From Pseudomonadota bacterium (lineage in GTDB: Bacteria > Pseudomonadota > Alphaproteobacteria > Acetobacterales > Acetobacteraceae), in contig JAFEFW010000621.1 in assembly GCA_018240405.1 (NCBI GenBank), positions 39,690 to 103,689 on the forward strand: a DNA stretch of 64,000 nt, in the 5' to 3' direction. The notes under the pieces are model-generated. The model was not told where the DNA came from. It saw only the letters and a list, made by a program, of their open reading frames with translations, and did no database searches. Position 1 is the stretch's first letter; each line of letters opens with the position of its first letter. Shown piece by piece: positions 45,755 through 55,467 of the stretch. A program made the translations under genes and the position numbers.

Positions 45755-47091
45755 CTGCGTCCCTTTACTCGGTTCTTGCGCATCAGCCCCTCATATTGAT
45801 GGGCGAGGAGATGCGATTGAATTTGCGTGACCGTATCCATCGTAACGGACACGACAATCAAGATTGAAGTGCCGCCAAAATAGAATGGCAGCCCATAGTC
45901 GGCGATCAGCACTTCCGGCAGCAGGCAGATGACCACCAGGTAGATGCCGCCGACCGTCGTCAGCCGGGTCAGCACACGGTCGAAATATTGGGCAGTGGCG
46001 GTGCCTGGCCGGATGCCGGGGATAAAGCCGCCGTATTTCTTCAGGTTGTCGGCCGTCTCTTCAGGGTTGAAGACGACCGCGGTGTAGAAGTAGGCGAAGA
46101 AGATGATCAGGAAGGCGTACAGCGCCATATAGGCCGGCTGGCCGTGACCGACAGCGCCGGCAATCCATTGCAGCCACGCCGGACCGTCAGTCGCGAAGCC
46201 GGAGATCGTCGCCGGAATCAGCAGGATGGAGCTGGCGAAGATCGGCGGGATGACACCCGAAGTGTTGATCTTCAGCGGCATATGCGTTGAGTCGCCGCCG
46301 AACATGCGGTTGCCGACCTGGCGTTTCGGATACTGCACAGGGATGCGGCGCTGCGCACGCTCAACGAAAACGATCACAGCGACGGTCACCACCGCGATCA
46401 CCACGAACAGCAGGATGAAGAACGGCGACAACGCGCCGGTGCGGCCAAGTTCCAGGAGTGAGGCCAGCGCATGCGGCAGGTTGGCAACAATGCCGGCCAT
46501 GATGATCAGGCTGGTGCCGTTGCCGATGCCGCGGGCGGTGATCTGCTCACCCAGCCACATCAGGAACATGGTGCCGCCGACCAGGGTGATGATGCAGGAC
46601 AGGATGAAGAACGGTCCCGGATCGATGACGGCAGAGCCAAAGCTGCCCCGCATGGACTCCAGCCCGATGGCGATGCCGTAGGCCTGGAACATGGCGATGA
46701 ATACGGTCAGGTAGCGGGTGTACTGATTGAGTTTCTTGCGCCCGGATTCGCCTTCCTTCTTCAGCGCCTCAAGCGACGGGACCGCCGCCGACATCAACTG
46801 GATGATGATGCTGGCGCTGATGTAGGGCATGATGTTCAGCGCGAACACGGTCATGCGGCCGAGAGCGCCGCCGGTAAACATGTCGAACATGCCAAGGATG
46901 CCGCCGCCGTGCTGCGACATCATCTCGCCCATGACCGAGGCATCGACGCCGGGCACCGGAATATACGTGCCCAGCCGGTAGACGATCAGGGCGCCGAGGG
47001 TGAACCAGATGCGCTGCTTGAGCTCCGTCGCTTTCGCGAAGACGCCCATGCTCATGTTGGCGGCTAGCTGTTCGGCGGCAGATGCCATCAC
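45751..47091 (-). CDS. secY: Preprotein translocase subunit SecY
   Basis: This 446-aa inner-membrane protein has ten hydrophobic helices and the SecY motifs [14 protein letters not shown] near the N-terminus, [17 protein letters not shown] in the cytoplasmic loop and [20 protein letters not shown] later. It forms the protein-conducting channel with SecE and SecG. The start may be the GTG at 47091 or the ATG at 47088, which overlaps the stop of a 26-codon frame as TGATG. It is separated from rplO by 860 bp holding vapBC, which is abnormal for this operon. Confidence 0.97.
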   Translation of the reverse strand: MMASAAEQLAANMSMGVFAKATELKQRIWFTLGALIVYRLGTYIPVPGVDASVMGEMMSQHGGGILGMFDMFTGGALGRMTVFALNIMPYISASIIIQLMSAAVPSLEALKKEGESGRKKLNQYTRYLTVFIAMFQAYGIAIGLESMRGSFGSAVIDPGPFFILSCIITLVGGTMFLMWLGEQITARGIGNGTSLIIMAGIVANLPHALASLLELGRTGALSPFFILLFVVIAVVTVAVIVFVERAQRRIPVQYPKRQVGNRMFGGDSTHMPLKINTSGVIPPIFASSILLIPATISGFATDGPAWLQWIAGAVGHGQPAYMALYAFLIIFFAYFYTAVVFNPEETADNLKKYGGFIPGIRPGTATAQYFDRVLTRLTTVGGIYLVVICLLPEVLIADYGLPFYFGGTSILIVVSVTMDTVTQIQSHLLAHQYEGLMRKNRVKGRR

Positions 47092-47200
47092 GCGGTCTCT
47101 CGGTTGAAGGCTGGCTTATGGTTCGGCCCGAAGACCGGTGCAAGATGTTTGGGATCGATCAGCCGCATGTGGACGCGCAGCTTGCAGCACTTCCGCCAAA

Positions 47201-47230
47201 TTGTGTATAGCGGGGCTGAACCTATACACA
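47201..47230. promoter_or_regulatory. Palindromic vapBC promoter-operator
   Basis: TGTGTATAG (47202-47210) and CTATACACA (47222-47230) are perfect 9-bp inverted arms separated by 11 bp. TTGTGT (47201-47206), a 16-bp spacer and TATACA (47223-47228) look like -35 and -10 boxes inside the arms, so bound VapBC would block RNA polymerase. Predicted transcription starts only a few bases before the vapB ATG at 47240. The symmetry gives a similar weaker promoter toward secY. Confidence 0.7.
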
Positions 47231-47239
47231 TAACCCCGC

Positions 47240-47452
47240 ATGCGCACCAACATCGATATTGATGACGATCTTCTGGCCGAAGCGATGGCAGCAACCGGGC
47301 TTCCCACGAAGAAGGCCACGGTCGAGGAAGCGTTACGCCTCCTTGTGGTCCGCCACCGACGCCGAAGCGCATTGGCCGGGTTGGCGGGGATCGGCTGGGA
47401 AGGCGACTTGGACGCGATGCGCGAAGGGCGAGACTTCGGCTCGCCCTTGTGA
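47240..47452 (+). CDS. vapB: VapB family antitoxin
   Basis: This 70-aa protein begins MRTNIDIDDDLLAEAMAATG, the ribbon-helix-helix DNA-binding domain of the VapB group, followed by KKATVEEALRLLVV. The C-terminal WEGDLDAMREGRDF segment would wrap around the toxin. There is almost no leader and no Shine-Dalgarno, suggesting leaderless translation. It overlaps vapC by 4 bp (GTGA) and is preceded by a palindromic operator. Confidence 0.93.
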   Translation: MRTNIDIDDDLLAEAMAATGLPTKKATVEEALRLLVVRHRRRSALAGLAGIGWEGDLDAMREGRDFGSPL

Positions 47453-47850
47453 TCGTTGTCGATAGTTCCGTCTGGATCACGTGGATGCGCAGGGGCGAGA
47501 GCCGGCAGGCTGCAGCGCTGAAACGTCTGGTCGACACGGCCGACGACGAAATCCTGGTCGGCGACCTTGTCCTGCTGGAACTGCTTCAAGGTTCGGTCAG
47601 CGATTCCCATGCTATGCGTGTGGAAGGCTTTCTCCGACAGTTTCAGGTTGTTCCAATGATGAGCGACGAAATTGCCGTGGCGGCCGCTCGTCATTTCAGG
47701 CTCCTGCGCTCTCGCGGCGTGACCGTGCGGAAGACGGTCGACTTGATCATCGGCACGTTCTGCATTGCGGGGGATCACGCGCTGCTGCATGCCGATCGGG
47801 ACTTTATGCCGATGGTAACGCACCTCGGGCTGGAGCAAGTCGCCGTTTAG
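47449..47850 (+). CDS. vapC: VapC family PIN-domain toxin ribonuclease
   Basis: This 133-aa PIN domain has the acidic active-site set: Asp in IVVDSSVWITWM, Glu in LVLLELLQG, and Asp residues in KTVDLIIGTFC and LLHADRDFMPM. VapC toxins cut RNA, often tRNA or rRNA, when VapB is degraded. A GTG start overlaps the vapB stop. The pair stands opposite to, and inside, the ribosomal superoperon. Confidence 0.94.
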   Translation: MIVVDSSVWITWMRRGESRQAAALKRLVDTADDEILVGDLVLLELLQGSVSDSHAMRVEGFLRQFQVVPMMSDEIAVAAARHFRLLRSRGVTVRKTVDLIIGTFCIAGDHALLHADRDFMPMVTHLGLEQVAV

Positions 47851-47895
47851 CAAGATCAGCGCTTGGATAATGTGTGATGTGTCCTGAACGGAAAG

Positions 47896-47921
47896 CGGCG
47901 CCAGCATCACTGCTGGCGCCG
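47896..47921. terminator. Perfect 11-bp hairpin between vapC and rplO
   Basis: CGGCGCCAGCA and TGCTGGCGCCG flank a TCAC loop, with AAAG before and TTTG after. It lies between the converging ends of vapC and rplO and probably terminates both transcripts, though the T-runs are short. Confidence 0.65.
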
Positions 47922-47951
47922 TTTGCAATCCGTGACCTTTCCGCGCCTGGC

Positions 47952-48440
47952 TCAGGCCGCCGCTTCAGCCGCCGCCTTGGGTGCCACGGTCGTCGTCACC
48001 GATCCGCCAGCCGCCTCGATCGCCGCCTTTGCCGTAGCGGACGCGCCCGACACAGTGATCGTCACCGCACGGCTGATCGAGCCCTCGCCCAGCAGACGCA
48101 CGCCGCTCAGGTCGTCGCGCGCCAGTCCGGCCTTGATCAGCGTTTCCTCGGTGATCGGCTGGCCGGCGTCGATCTTGCCGGCGGCGATCGCGGCATCCAG
48201 CACACCCAGATTCACCGGGGCATATTCCTTGCGGAACGGGTTCTTGAAGCCGCGCTTCGGCAGACGGCGGTAGATCGGCAGCTGACCGCCCTCAAACCCG
48301 TTCAGCGATACGCCCTCACGCGCCTTCTGGCCCTTCACGCCCTTGCCCGACGTCTTGCCCTTGCCGGAGCCGATGCCGCGGCCGAGCCGCTTGGATTTAA
48401 GGCGGGCGCCGGGATTGTCCCGCAATTCGTTCAGGTTCAT
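47952..48440 (-). CDS. rplO: 50S ribosomal protein L15
   Basis: This 162-aa protein starts [20 protein letters not shown], contains [16 protein letters not shown] and [17 protein letters not shown], and has an Ala-rich tail. L15 binds 23S rRNA late in large-subunit assembly. It follows rpmD by 1 bp and is the last gene before the vapBC interruption, instead of being followed by secY. Confidence 0.98.
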   Translation of the reverse strand: MNLNELRDNPGARLKSKRLGRGIGSGKGKTSGKGVKGQKAREGVSLNGFEGGQLPIYRRLPKRGFKNPFRKEYAPVNLGVLDAAIAAGKIDAGQPITEETLIKAGLARDDLSGVRLLGEGSISRAVTITVSGASATAKAAIEAAGGSVTTTVAPKAAAEAAA

Positions 48441-48441
48441 G

Positions 48442-48624
48442 TCAGGAAAGCTCCTCCACCTTGATCAGGTGGGCGACCTTGCGGATCATCCCCCGGATCG
48501 AAGGCGTATCGTCCAGCTCCCGCGTCGCTCTGATCTTGTTCAGACCGAGGCCAACCAGGGTCTCCTTCTGGCCCGGCTTCCGCCCGGCCACCGACGCAAT
48601 CTGCGTCACACGCACCTTAGGCAT
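48442..48624 (-). CDS. rpmD: 50S ribosomal protein L30
   Basis: This 60-aa protein ([20 protein letters not shown], then [10 protein letters not shown]) is a normal-length L30 of the large subunit. The ATG at 48624 overlaps the rpsE stop by 8 bp; a longer frame to 48669 lies wholly inside rpsE and is rejected. Confidence 0.97.
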   Translation of the reverse strand: MPKVRVTQIASVAGRKPGQKETLVGLGLNKIRATRELDDTPSIRGMIRKVAHLIKVEELS

Positions 48625-49222
48625 TGGCCTGCGCCTCCGGAGCCGCGGCTGCCGGAGCAGCCTGTTCACGACGGCCGAACAGCTCCGGCACCTTCTTGCC
48701 GCGGCGGGTCGCCACGGAGCGCGGGCTGGCGCATTTCTGCAGCGCTGCGAACGTCGCCTTTACCATGTTATGCGGGTTGCGGCTGCCGAGGTTCTTCGCC
48801 ACGACATCGCCAATGCCCAGCGATTCAAACACCGCGCGCAGCGGGCCACCGGCGATGATGCCGGTGCCGGCGGAGGCGGAGCGCAACACGACAGTGCCGG
48901 CGCCAAAATGGCCTTCGACATCGTGGTGCAGCGTGCGGCCTTCCTTCATCGGCACGCGGATCATACCGCGCTTGGCACGCTCCGTCGCCTTACGGATTGC
49001 CTCCGGCACCTCACGCGCCTTGCCGGCGCCGTAGCCGACGCGGCCCTTCTGGTCGCCAACCACCACCAGCGCCGCGAATGCGAAGCGCCGGCCGCCTTTC
49101 ACCACCTTGGCCACGCGGTTGATGGTGACCAGCTTGTCGACGATGCCGTCGTCCGCATCGCGCTCCTCGCGGCGATCGCGGTCCCGGCCCCGGCCGCCAC
49201 CTTCCCTCGGTTCCCGTGCCAT
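48617..49222 (-). CDS. rpsE: 30S ribosomal protein S5
   Basis: This 201-aa protein has a basic Arg/Gly/Asp-rich N-terminal extension before [20 protein letters not shown], the S5 RNA-binding domain, and [10 protein letters not shown]-like [21 protein letters not shown]5 influences decoding accuracy. An Ala-rich tail is also present. It overlaps rpmD by 8 bp. Confidence 0.98.
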   Translation of the reverse strand: MAREPREGGGRGRDRDRREERDADDGIVDKLVTINRVAKVVKGGRRFAFAALVVVGDQKGRVGYGAGKAREVPEAIRKATERAKRGMIRVPMKEGRTLHHDVEGHFGAGTVVLRSASAGTGIIAGGPLRAVFESLGIGDVVAKNLGSRNPHNMVKATFAALQKCASPRSVATRRGKKVPELFGRREQAAPAAAAPEAQANA

Positions 49223-49236
49223 TCGTCTACGTCCCT

Positions 49237-49599
49237 CTAGAAGTCCAGCCCGCCTTCGCGGGCGGCTTCGGCCAGCGCCTTGACGCGGCCGTGATACAGG
49301 TAAGCGCCGCGGTCGAAGACGACCTTGGTGACGCCGGCGGCCAACGCACGCTCCGCCACCAACTTACCAACGGCGGCAGCGGCCGCTTTGTCGGCGCCGG
49401 TCTTCAGCGTCGCCTTCAGGTCCTTGTCCAGCGACGAAGCGGCAGCCAGCGTGCGGCCATGCTCATCGTCAATGACCTGGGCGTGGATGTTCTTGCCGGA
49501 GCGGAACACCGACAGGCGCGGACGGCCATGCGCGTTCTGGCGCAGCTTGAAGCGCAGCCGCTGCTTGCGGCGCGCGGCGGGATCCTGCTTCGCGCTCAT
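49237..49599 (-). CDS. rplR: 50S ribosomal protein L18
   Basis: This 120-aa protein has [20 protein letters not shown] and [20 protein letters not shown], the L18 signatures for 5S rRNA binding. Its ATG overlaps the rplF stop by 4 bp. Confidence 0.98.
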   Translation of the reverse strand: MSAKQDPAARRKQRLRFKLRQNAHGRPRLSVFRSGKNIHAQVIDDEHGRTLAAASSLDKDLKATLKTGADKAAAAAVGKLVAERALAAGVTKVVFDRGAYLYHGRVKALAEAAREGGLDF

Positions 49600-50129
49600 T
49601 TCTTCTTGCCTTCCTTGCGCCGGATAGTTTCGTCGACGTAACGCGCACCCTTGCCCTTGTACGGCTCCGGCGGACGGAAGGCGCGGATTTCCGAGGCGAC
49701 CTGCCCGACAAGGCGTTTGTCGATCCCCTCGACCTTGATCGAGGTCGGACGCTCACAGGTGATCTTGATGCCTTCCGGCACGGGATAGACCACCGGATGG
49801 GAGAACCCGAGGTTGATCTCGAGATTCTTGCCCTGCACGGCGGCACGATAGCCGGTGCCGGTGATTTCCAGCGTGCGGTCGTAGCCCGTGGACACGCCCT
49901 TCACCATGTTGGCGATCAGCGCACGGGTGGTGCCCCACATCATGCGCGCCTGGGTGGTTTCATTGGCCGGCTTCACCGCGACCTTGTTGCCGTCGACCGT
50001 CGCCTCGACCTGATCGGTCAGCGGCAGCTTCAGCTCGCCCAGCCGGCCCTTGGCGGTGACCATGCCATTGGCGACGGCCACCTGCACACCGGCGGGAATC
50101 TCGACCGGATATTTTCCGACGCGTGACAT
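49596..50129 (-). CDS. rplF: 50S ribosomal protein L6
   Basis: This 177-aa protein starts [20 protein letters not shown] and ends with the conserved [16 protein letters not shown] segment. L6 lies near the factor-binding centre. It is 12 bp after rpsH and overlaps rplR by 4 bp. Confidence 0.98.
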   Translation of the reverse strand: MSRVGKYPVEIPAGVQVAVANGMVTAKGRLGELKLPLTDQVEATVDGNKVAVKPANETTQARMMWGTTRALIANMVKGVSTGYDRTLEITGTGYRAAVQGKNLEINLGFSHPVVYPVPEGIKITCERPTSIKVEGIDKRLVGQVASEIRAFRPPEPYKGKGARYVDETIRRKEGKKK

Positions 50130-50141
50130 CCGCGCTTCCCC

Positions 50142-50540
50142 TTAGAATACGCGGCAGAGGACTTCGCCGCCGACATTGGCAGCTCTGGCCTCCGCATCGC
50201 TCATCACGCCGCGCGGCGTGGACAGGATGGAAATGCCCAGGCCGGCATAGACCCGCGGCAGTTCCTTGATCTTCGAGTACACCCGGCGGCCCGGCTTGGA
50301 GACGCGCTGAATCTCCTTAATCACAGGCTCGCCCTCATTGTACTTCAGCTCGATACGCAGCTGTGCAATGCCGGGGCGGACTTCCTGGGCCTCAAACCCG
50401 CGGATGAAGCCTTCGCGCTTCAGCACGTTCAGCACATTGGCCCGCAGTTTCGACGCCGGCGCGAGACACACGGACTGGCGCGCACGCTGGGCGTTGCGGA
50501 TACGGGTCAGCATATCCCCCAAGGGATCGGAAAGTGACAT
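50142..50540 (-). CDS. rpsH: 30S ribosomal protein S8
   Basis: This 132-aa protein starts [20 protein letters not shown] and ends [20 protein letters not shown] plus [10 protein letters not shown]8 binds the central domain of 16S rRNA, and in E. coli represses the spc operon. Spacing is 12 bp on both sides. Confidence 0.98.
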   Translation of the reverse strand: MSLSDPLGDMLTRIRNAQRARQSVCLAPASKLRANVLNVLKREGFIRGFEAQEVRPGIAQLRIELKYNEGEPVIKEIQRVSKPGRRVYSKIKELPRVYAGLGISILSTPRGVMSDAEARAANVGGEVLCRVF

Positions 50541-50552
50541 TTGCCGTTTCCC

Positions 50553-50858
50553 TTACCAGCTCGCCTTGACCATGCCCGGAATCTGCCCCGAACTGGCCAG
50601 GTCGCGCAGCGCGTTGCGCGACAGCTTGAACTTGCGGTAGTTGCCGCGCGGACGGCCGGTCAGCTCGCAGCGCAGGCGCACCCGAACCGCCGCGCCGTTA
50701 CGCGGCAGTTCCGCAAGCTTCAGCGTCGCGTTGAAACGGTCTTCCACAGGAAGCGTCCGGTCCATCACGATCTCTTTCAGAGCCTGCCGCTTCGTCTTGT
50801 CGCGCTTGACCATTCTCTCGCGCTCGGCGTTGCGGTTGACCTTGGAAACTTTGGCCAT
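50553..50858 (-). CDS. rpsN: 30S ribosomal protein S14 (zinc-free type)
   Basis: This 101-aa protein is the long, zinc-independent form: it lacks the CxxC pairs and has [20 protein letters not shown] and ends [11 protein letters not shown]. It lies 73 bp after rplE, the longest gap within the S10-spc section, which could hold a leader or processing site. Confidence 0.98.
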   Translation of the reverse strand: MAKVSKVNRNAERERMVKRDKTKRQALKEIVMDRTLPVEDRFNATLKLAELPRNGAAVRVRLRCELTGRPRGNYRKFKLSRNALRDLASSGQIPGMVKASW

Positions 50859-50931
50859 CCTACTCTCTTTACCTCCGGAACCCGCAGCCCCCGGGCCTGG
50901 CCCGAAGGGTCTGTAGTTTTCCTGTTAAAAC

Positions 50932-51636
50932 CTAATTCGCGAACGGCAGATCGAAGGCCTTCAGCAGCGCCTTGGCTTCCGCATCAGTCCGGGCGGACGT
51001 CACGAACTGAATGTCCATGCCGCGCACAGAGTCGACCCGGTCGTAGTTGATTTCCGGGAAGATGATCTGCTCCTTCAGGCCCATCGCGAAGTTGCCACGC
51101 CCGTCGAAGCCCTTGCCCTGGATGCCGCGGAAGTCGCGCACGCGCGGCAGTGCAATGGTGACCAGACGGTCGAGGAACTCATACATGCGCGCCTTGCGCA
51201 GTGTGACCTTGCAGCCGATCGGCAGGCCGGCGCGAATCTTGAAGCCGGCAATGGCCTTCTTCGCCACCGTCTTCACCGGCCGCTGGCCGGCGATGACCGC
51301 CAGTTCCGCGACAGCCGAGTCCAGCTTCTTCTGATCCGCCGTCGCCTCGCCAACACCCATGTTGATGACGATCTTCTCCAGCTTCGGCACCTGCATTTCG
51401 TTCTTGTAGCCGAACTCCTGGCGCAGCTTCGCCCGGATCTCGGCCTGGTACCGCCGCTGCAGGCGCGGCGCCTCGGACGGCGCGGTTTCCGGGTTCTCGA
51501 CGCCGACGATTTCTACGCGACGGGCGGCGCGCTGCGCCTCCTTGCCGACGGGGGCGCCGGAGCCGCCGCGCGGTGCCGCGCTCTTCGCGCCGGCCTTGCC
51601 GCCCTTGCCCTTCGCAGCCGTTTTGCTTCCGCTCAT
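50932..51636 (-). CDS. rplE: 50S ribosomal protein L5 with N-terminal extension
   Basis: This 234-aa protein contains the whole L5 core ([31 protein letters not shown]) but has about 50 extra N-terminal residues rich in Lys, Ala and Gly ([20 protein letters not shown]) ending near [15 protein letters not shown], where normal L5 proteins of about 180 aa begin. L5 binds 5S rRNA and the P-site tRNA. No good internal ATG exists at the usual start, so the extension appears genuine. Confidence 0.97.
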   Translation of the reverse strand: MSGSKTAAKGKGGKAGAKSAAPRGGSGAPVGKEAQRAARRVEIVGVENPETAPSEAPRLQRRYQAEIRAKLRQEFGYKNEMQVPKLEKIVINMGVGEATADQKKLDSAVAELAVIAGQRPVKTVAKKAIAGFKIRAGLPIGCKVTLRKARMYEFLDRLVTIALPRVRDFRGIQGKGFDGRGNFAMGLKEQIIFPEINYDRVDSVRGMDIQFVTSARTDAEAKALLKAFDLPFAN

Positions 51637-51640
51637 GGTC

Positions 51641-51958
51641 CTAGCTCTCGATCACTTCGCCGGTCGCCTTGGCGACGCGGACCTTGCGACCACCCTCCAG
51701 CACGCGGAACCCGACCTTGGTCGGCTTCTCGGACTTCGGGTCGATCAGCTTCAGGTTCGACAGATGAATCCGCGCCTCACGCTGCTGGATGCCACCCTGT
51801 TCGGTCTGGCTCTGCTTCGTGTGGTGCGTGGCGACATTGATGCCGGCGACCAGCGCCTTGTCGTCCTTCGGAAAGACTTGGGTGACCTCGCCACGGCGGC
51901 CCTTGTCCTTGCCGGTGATCACCAGGACGGTGTCACCCTTGCGGATGCGCGCAGCCAT
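51641..51958 (-). CDS. rplX: 50S ribosomal protein L24
   Basis: This 105-aa protein has the KOW motif ([20 protein letters not shown]) and [13 protein letters not shown]24 starts large-subunit assembly. Its first base overlaps the rplN stop; rplE follows after 4 bp. Confidence 0.98.
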   Translation of the reverse strand: MAARIRKGDTVLVITGKDKGRRGEVTQVFPKDDKALVAGINVATHHTKQSQTEQGGIQQREARIHLSNLKLIDPKSEKPTKVGFRVLEGGRKVRVAKATGEVIES

Positions 51959-52326
51959 TACAGCACCTCCGGCGCCAGCGAGATGATCTTCATGAACCGC
52001 CGCCCACGCAGTTCACGCACCACCGGCCCAAAGATGCGGGTGCCGATCGGCTCCTGCTGCTTGTTGATCAGCACGGCGGCGTTGCGGTCGAAACGGATCG
52101 CGCTGCCGTCCGGGCGGCGCACCGGGAAGCTGGTGCGCACGATCACCGCCTGGTGCACGTCGCCCTTCTTCACCTTGCCGCGCGGAATCGCCTCCTTGAC
52201 CGACACGACGATGACGTCGCCAACCGAGGCGGTCTTGCGCTTGGAGCCGCCGAGAACCTTGATGCACTGCACGCGGCGCGCACCGGAATTGTCGGCGACT
52301 TCCAGATTGGATTCAGGATGAATCAT
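51958..52326 (-). CDS. rplN: 50S ribosomal protein L14
   Basis: This 122-aa protein begins [20 protein letters not shown] and has the conserved [14 protein letters not shown]14 forms part of the subunit bridge. It follows rpsQ by 12 bp. Confidence 0.98.
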   Translation of the reverse strand: MIHPESNLEVADNSGARRVQCIKVLGGSKRKTASVGDVIVVSVKEAIPRGKVKKGDVHQAVIVRTSFPVRRPDGSAIRFDRNAAVLINKQQEPIGTRIFGPVVRELRGRRFMKIISLAPEVL

Positions 52327-52338
52327 CGCTCGCCTCCG

Positions 52339-52611
52339 TTATGCGGTGGTCTGCGTTGGCGCATCGCCGACCGGCTGGCCGTTGCGTTCAACCAGGGTCC
52401 AGGTCTTGCGCTTGCTGATCGGCGGGCATTCGATAATGCGCACCATGTCGCCGACCTGGCAGACATTGCCTTCATCATGCGCCGCATACTTCTTCGAGCG
52501 GCGGATGAATTTCTTGTACAGCGGATGCATGACGCGACGTTCGACAAGGACCGTGACGGTCTTGTCCATCTTGTCGCTGGTCACCCGCCCTGTCAGGACG
52601 CGCCTGGGCAT
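52339..52611 (-). CDS. rpsQ: 30S ribosomal protein S17
   Basis: This 90-aa protein has [19 protein letters not shown] and the [13 protein letters not shown] motif of S17, a primary 16S rRNA binder. It follows rpmC by 11 bp. Confidence 0.97.
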   Translation of the reverse strand: MPRRVLTGRVTSDKMDKTVTVLVERRVMHPLYKKFIRRSKKYAAHDEGNVCQVGDMVRIIECPPISKRKTWTLVERNGQPVGDAPTQTTA

Positions 52612-52622
52612 CGCCCTTCTCC

Positions 52623-52844
52623 TTACGCCTGGACGGCGGAGCGAGACTTCTCCGCCTGGATGGTTTTCACGCGCGCGATCTCGCGCCGCACCTCACGCAC
52701 CCGCGCGGTGCCTTCGGCCTGCCCGGTGGCACGCTGGAAGCGCAGGTTGAACTGTTCCTTGCGCAGATCGTTCAGCAGCGTGTCGAGTTCGTCCGGCGTC
52801 TTCGCCCGAACGTCGCTGGCCTTGTAGAGAGCCGCCTTGGCCAT
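52623..52844 (-). CDS. rpmC: 50S ribosomal protein L29
   Basis: This 73-aa protein ([20 protein letters not shown], then [16 protein letters not shown]) is a normal L29 at the exit tunnel. The ATG at 52844 lies 1 bp after the rplP stop; the longer frame to 52919 runs inside rplP and is rejected. Confidence 0.97.
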   Translation of the reverse strand: MAKAALYKASDVRAKTPDELDTLLNDLRKEQFNLRFQRATGQAEGTARVREVRREIARVKTIQAEKSRSAVQA

Positions 52845-52845
52845 C

Positions 52846-53262
52846 CTACGAATCTCCCATACGGGCGATGAACTTGGTCTTGATCGGCAGCTTCGCGGCA
52901 CCGAGCTGCAGCGCCTCACGCGCCAGCTCCGGCGTCACGCCGTCGATCTCGAACATGATGCGCCCGGGCGCCACGCGCGCCACCCAGTATTCAGGCGAGC
53001 CCTTGCCGGAGCCCATGCGGACTTCGGCCGGCTTCGTCGACACCGGCACATCCGGGAAGATGCGGATCCAGACACGTCCGGCACGCCGCATGGCGCGGGT
53101 GATGGCACGGCGGGCGGATTCGATCTGCCGCGCGGTGATCCGCTCCGGCTCCAGCGCCTTCAGGCCGTAGGTGCCGAAGTTCAGCGCCGTGCCGCCCTTG
53201 GCATTGCCATGGATGCGGCCCTTGTGCTGCTTGCGGAATTTCGTCCGTTTCGGAGACAGCAT
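52846..53262 (-). CDS. rplP: 50S ribosomal protein L16
   Basis: This 138-aa protein starts [19 protein letters not shown] and contains [19 protein letters not shown], the L16 signature; it supports the A-site and 5S region. The ATG at 53262 is used rather than a TTG two codons upstream. It lies 6 bp after rpsC. Confidence 0.98.
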   Translation of the reverse strand: MLSPKRTKFRKQHKGRIHGNAKGGTALNFGTYGLKALEPERITARQIESARRAITRAMRRAGRVWIRIFPDVPVSTKPAEVRMGSGKGSPEYWVARVAPGRIMFEIDGVTPELAREALQLGAAKLPIKTKFIARMGDS

Positions 53263-53268
53263 CGTCAA

Positions 53269-53946
53269 TTACCTCTGCGGCGCTTGCTCAGCGGCCCGGC
53301 GGTCCTGCGCCATCGGGTCGTGCGCCATGATCTCGCCCTTGAAGATCCACACCTTCACACCGCAGGTGCCGTAGGTGGTCTTCGCCGTCGCCTGGCCGTA
53401 GTCGATATCCGCACGCAGCGTGTGCAACGGCACGCGGCCTTCACGGTACCACTCCACGCGCGCGATTTCCGCGCCACCCAGACGCCCGCCGCAGTTGATG
53501 CGGATGCCCTGGGCGCCGAGGCGCATGGCCGACTGCACGGCCCGCTTCATGGCCCGACGGAAGGCAACGCGGCGCTCCAGCTGCTGGGCGATGTTCTCGG
53601 CCACCAGCGTGGCGTCGATTTCCGGCTTGCGGATTTCGACGATGTTCAACGCCACCTCGGCCTTGGCCATCTTCGAGAGATCCTTCTTCAGGGTCTCGAT
53701 GTCCTGGCCCTTCTTGCCGATCACCACGCCCGGGCGCGCGGCATAGATTGTCACCCGCGGCTTCTTTGCCGGACGCTCGATCACCACGCGGGACACGCCG
53801 GCGCCGCGCAGCTTGCCGCGCAGATGGTTGCGCAGCTTGATGTCGTCATGCAGCAGCTTCGAGTAGTCCATGCCGGCGAACCAGCGGCTGTCCCAGGTCC
53901 GGTTGATGCCAACGCGCAGACCGACCGGATTAACTTTGTGACCCAT
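53269..53946 (-). CDS. rpsC: 30S ribosomal protein S3
   Basis: This 225-aa protein starts [20 protein letters not shown] and has a KH domain ([18 protein letters not shown]) and the S3 C-terminal domain ([20 protein letters not shown]). S3 lines the mRNA entry tunnel. The ATG at 53946 overlaps the last base of the rplV stop. Confidence 0.98.
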   Translation of the reverse strand: MGHKVNPVGLRVGINRTWDSRWFAGMDYSKLLHDDIKLRNHLRGKLRGAGVSRVVIERPAKKPRVTIYAARPGVVIGKKGQDIETLKKDLSKMAKAEVALNIVEIRKPEIDATLVAENIAQQLERRVAFRRAMKRAVQSAMRLGAQGIRINCGGRLGGAEIARVEWYREGRVPLHTLRADIDYGQATAKTTYGTCGVKVWIFKGEIMAHDPMAQDRRAAEQAPQR

Positions 53947-54338
53947 TACGCGGTCTCCCCTTCGCCCTGCGCCCGCTCTGCCACCACGATCTTCAGGTGG
54001 CTGAACCACTTCTCAACCCGAGCGGCTCTGCCGCGGCCACGCGCGTGGAAGCGGCGCATCACCAGCGAGCGGCCGACTTCGGCGCGCGACACGATCAGGC
54101 GATCGACGTCGAGCTGGTGATTGTTCTCGGCGTTGCTGATCGCGCTCTCCAACGCCTTCTTCACCTGGCCGGCAATGCGGCGCTTGGAGAAGGTCAGCGT
54201 GGCAACTGCCTGCTGCGCCGGCATATTGCGGATCATCCCGGCAACCAGGTTCAGCTTCCGCGGGCTGACCCGCAGATTGCTGACGATGCACTGAGCCTCG
54301 TTATCCGCCAGGCGGCGGGGTGCTTCCGGCTTGCTCAT
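53946..54338 (-). CDS. rplV: 50S ribosomal protein L22
   Basis: This 130-aa protein has [20 protein letters not shown] and the [20 protein letters not shown] hairpin that reaches into the exit tunnel, where macrolide-resistance changes occur. The ATG at 54338 is 1 bp after rpsS; the upstream frame to 54404 lies within rpsS. Confidence 0.97.
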   Translation of the reverse strand: MSKPEAPRRLADNEAQCIVSNLRVSPRKLNLVAGMIRNMPAQQAVATLTFSKRRIAGQVKKALESAISNAENNHQLDVDRLIVSRAEVGRSLVMRRFHARGRGRAARVEKWFSHLKIVVAERAQGEGETA

Positions 54339-54339
54339 C

Positions 54340-54618
54340 TCAGCCTCGCTTCGCCTTCTTGTCGGCCGCATGGCCATGGAAGGTCCGCGTCGGCGAGAAC
54401 TCACCGAACTTGTGGCCGACCATGTTCTCGGTCACCTGCACCGGCAGGAACTTGTGGCCGTTGTAGACGCCGAAGGTGAGCCCCACGAACTGCGGCAGAA
54501 TCGTCGAGCGCCGCGACCAGATCTTGATGATCTCGTTGCGCGAGGACGCCCGCGACGCCTCGGCCTTGTTCAGGAGGTAGCCGTCGACGAACGGACCTTT
54601 CCAAACGGAACGCGCCAT
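54340..54618 (-). CDS. rpsS: 30S ribosomal protein S19
   Basis: This 92-aa protein starts [16 protein letters not shown] and ends with [20 protein letters not shown], the S19 hallmark near the 30S head. It is 2 bp after rplB. Confidence 0.98.
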   Translation of the reverse strand: MARSVWKGPFVDGYLLNKAEASRASSRNEIIKIWSRRSTILPQFVGLTFGVYNGHKFLPVQVTENMVGHKFGEFSPTRTFHGHAADKKAKRG

Positions 54619-54620
54619 CT

Positions 54621-55451
54621 CTACTTGCCCTTATTCCGGCGGCGGATGATCAGGTTATCCGTCCGCTTGTTGACGCGCGTCTTGTAGCCCTTGGTTGGGA
54701 TGCCCCACGGCGTGACCGGATGACGGCCACCGGAGCTGCGGCCTTCGCCGCCACCCAACGGGTGGTCGACCGGGTTCATGACGACGCCGCGATTGTGCGG
54801 GCGGAAGCCCATCCAGCGCGTGCGGCCGGCCTTGCCGATCTTCTGGTTCATGTTGTCGGGGTTCGACACCGCGCCGACACTGGCCATGCACTCGGCCCGC
54901 ACCAGGCGAAGCTCACCCGACATCAGCTTGATCTGCGCGTAGCCGGCATCCTTGCCGACCAGCTGCGCATAGGTGCCGGCAGAGCGCGCGACCTTGCCGC
55001 CGGCGCCGATCTTCATCTCCACATTGTGGATGATGGTGCCGACCGGGATCGCCGACATCGGCATGGCGTTGCCCGGCTTGATGTCGCAGCGCGGTCCGGA
55101 CACCACGGTGTCACCGACCTTCAGCCGCTGCGGCGCCAGGATGTAGGCCATCTCGCCATCCTGGTACTTGATCAGCGCGATGAACGCGGTGCGGTTCGGA
55201 TCATACTCCAGCCGCTCGACCGTCGCCGGCACATTGAACTTGCGCCGCTTGAAGTCGATGACGCGGTAGGCCTGCTTATGCCCGCCGCCGCGGAAGCGCG
55301 AGGTGATGCGTCCGTGGTTGTTGCGCCCGCCGGTGCTGTGCTGGCCCTGGGTCAAGCCCTTCACGGGCTTGCCCTTCCACAGCTCCGACCGGTCGATCAG
55401 CACGGTGCCGCGCAGGCTCGCCGTGACCGGGTTGTATTGTTTCAGTGCCAT
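54621..55451 (-). CDS. rplB: 50S ribosomal protein L2
   Basis: This 276-aa protein has the L2 start [37 protein letters not shown] and the C-terminal [20 protein letters not shown], where the histidine near the peptidyl-transferase centre lies. It follows rplW by 16 bp. Confidence 0.99.
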   Translation of the reverse strand: MALKQYNPVTASLRGTVLIDRSELWKGKPVKGLTQGQHSTGGRNNHGRITSRFRGGGHKQAYRVIDFKRRKFNVPATVERLEYDPNRTAFIALIKYQDGEMAYILAPQRLKVGDTVVSGPRCDIKPGNAMPMSAIPVGTIIHNVEMKIGAGGKVARSAGTYAQLVGKDAGYAQIKLMSGELRLVRAECMASVGAVSNPDNMNQKIGKAGRTRWMGFRPHNRGVVMNPVDHPLGGGEGRSSGGRHPVTPWGIPTKGYKTRVNKRTDNLIIRRRNKGK

Positions 55452-55467
55452 CTACGATTCGCCTTCG

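Noticed and set aside
47088-47537. 149-codon minus-strand frame across vapBC
   Set aside because: It is antisense to vapB and vapC and lacks protein-like features except the short 3' frame reported separately.
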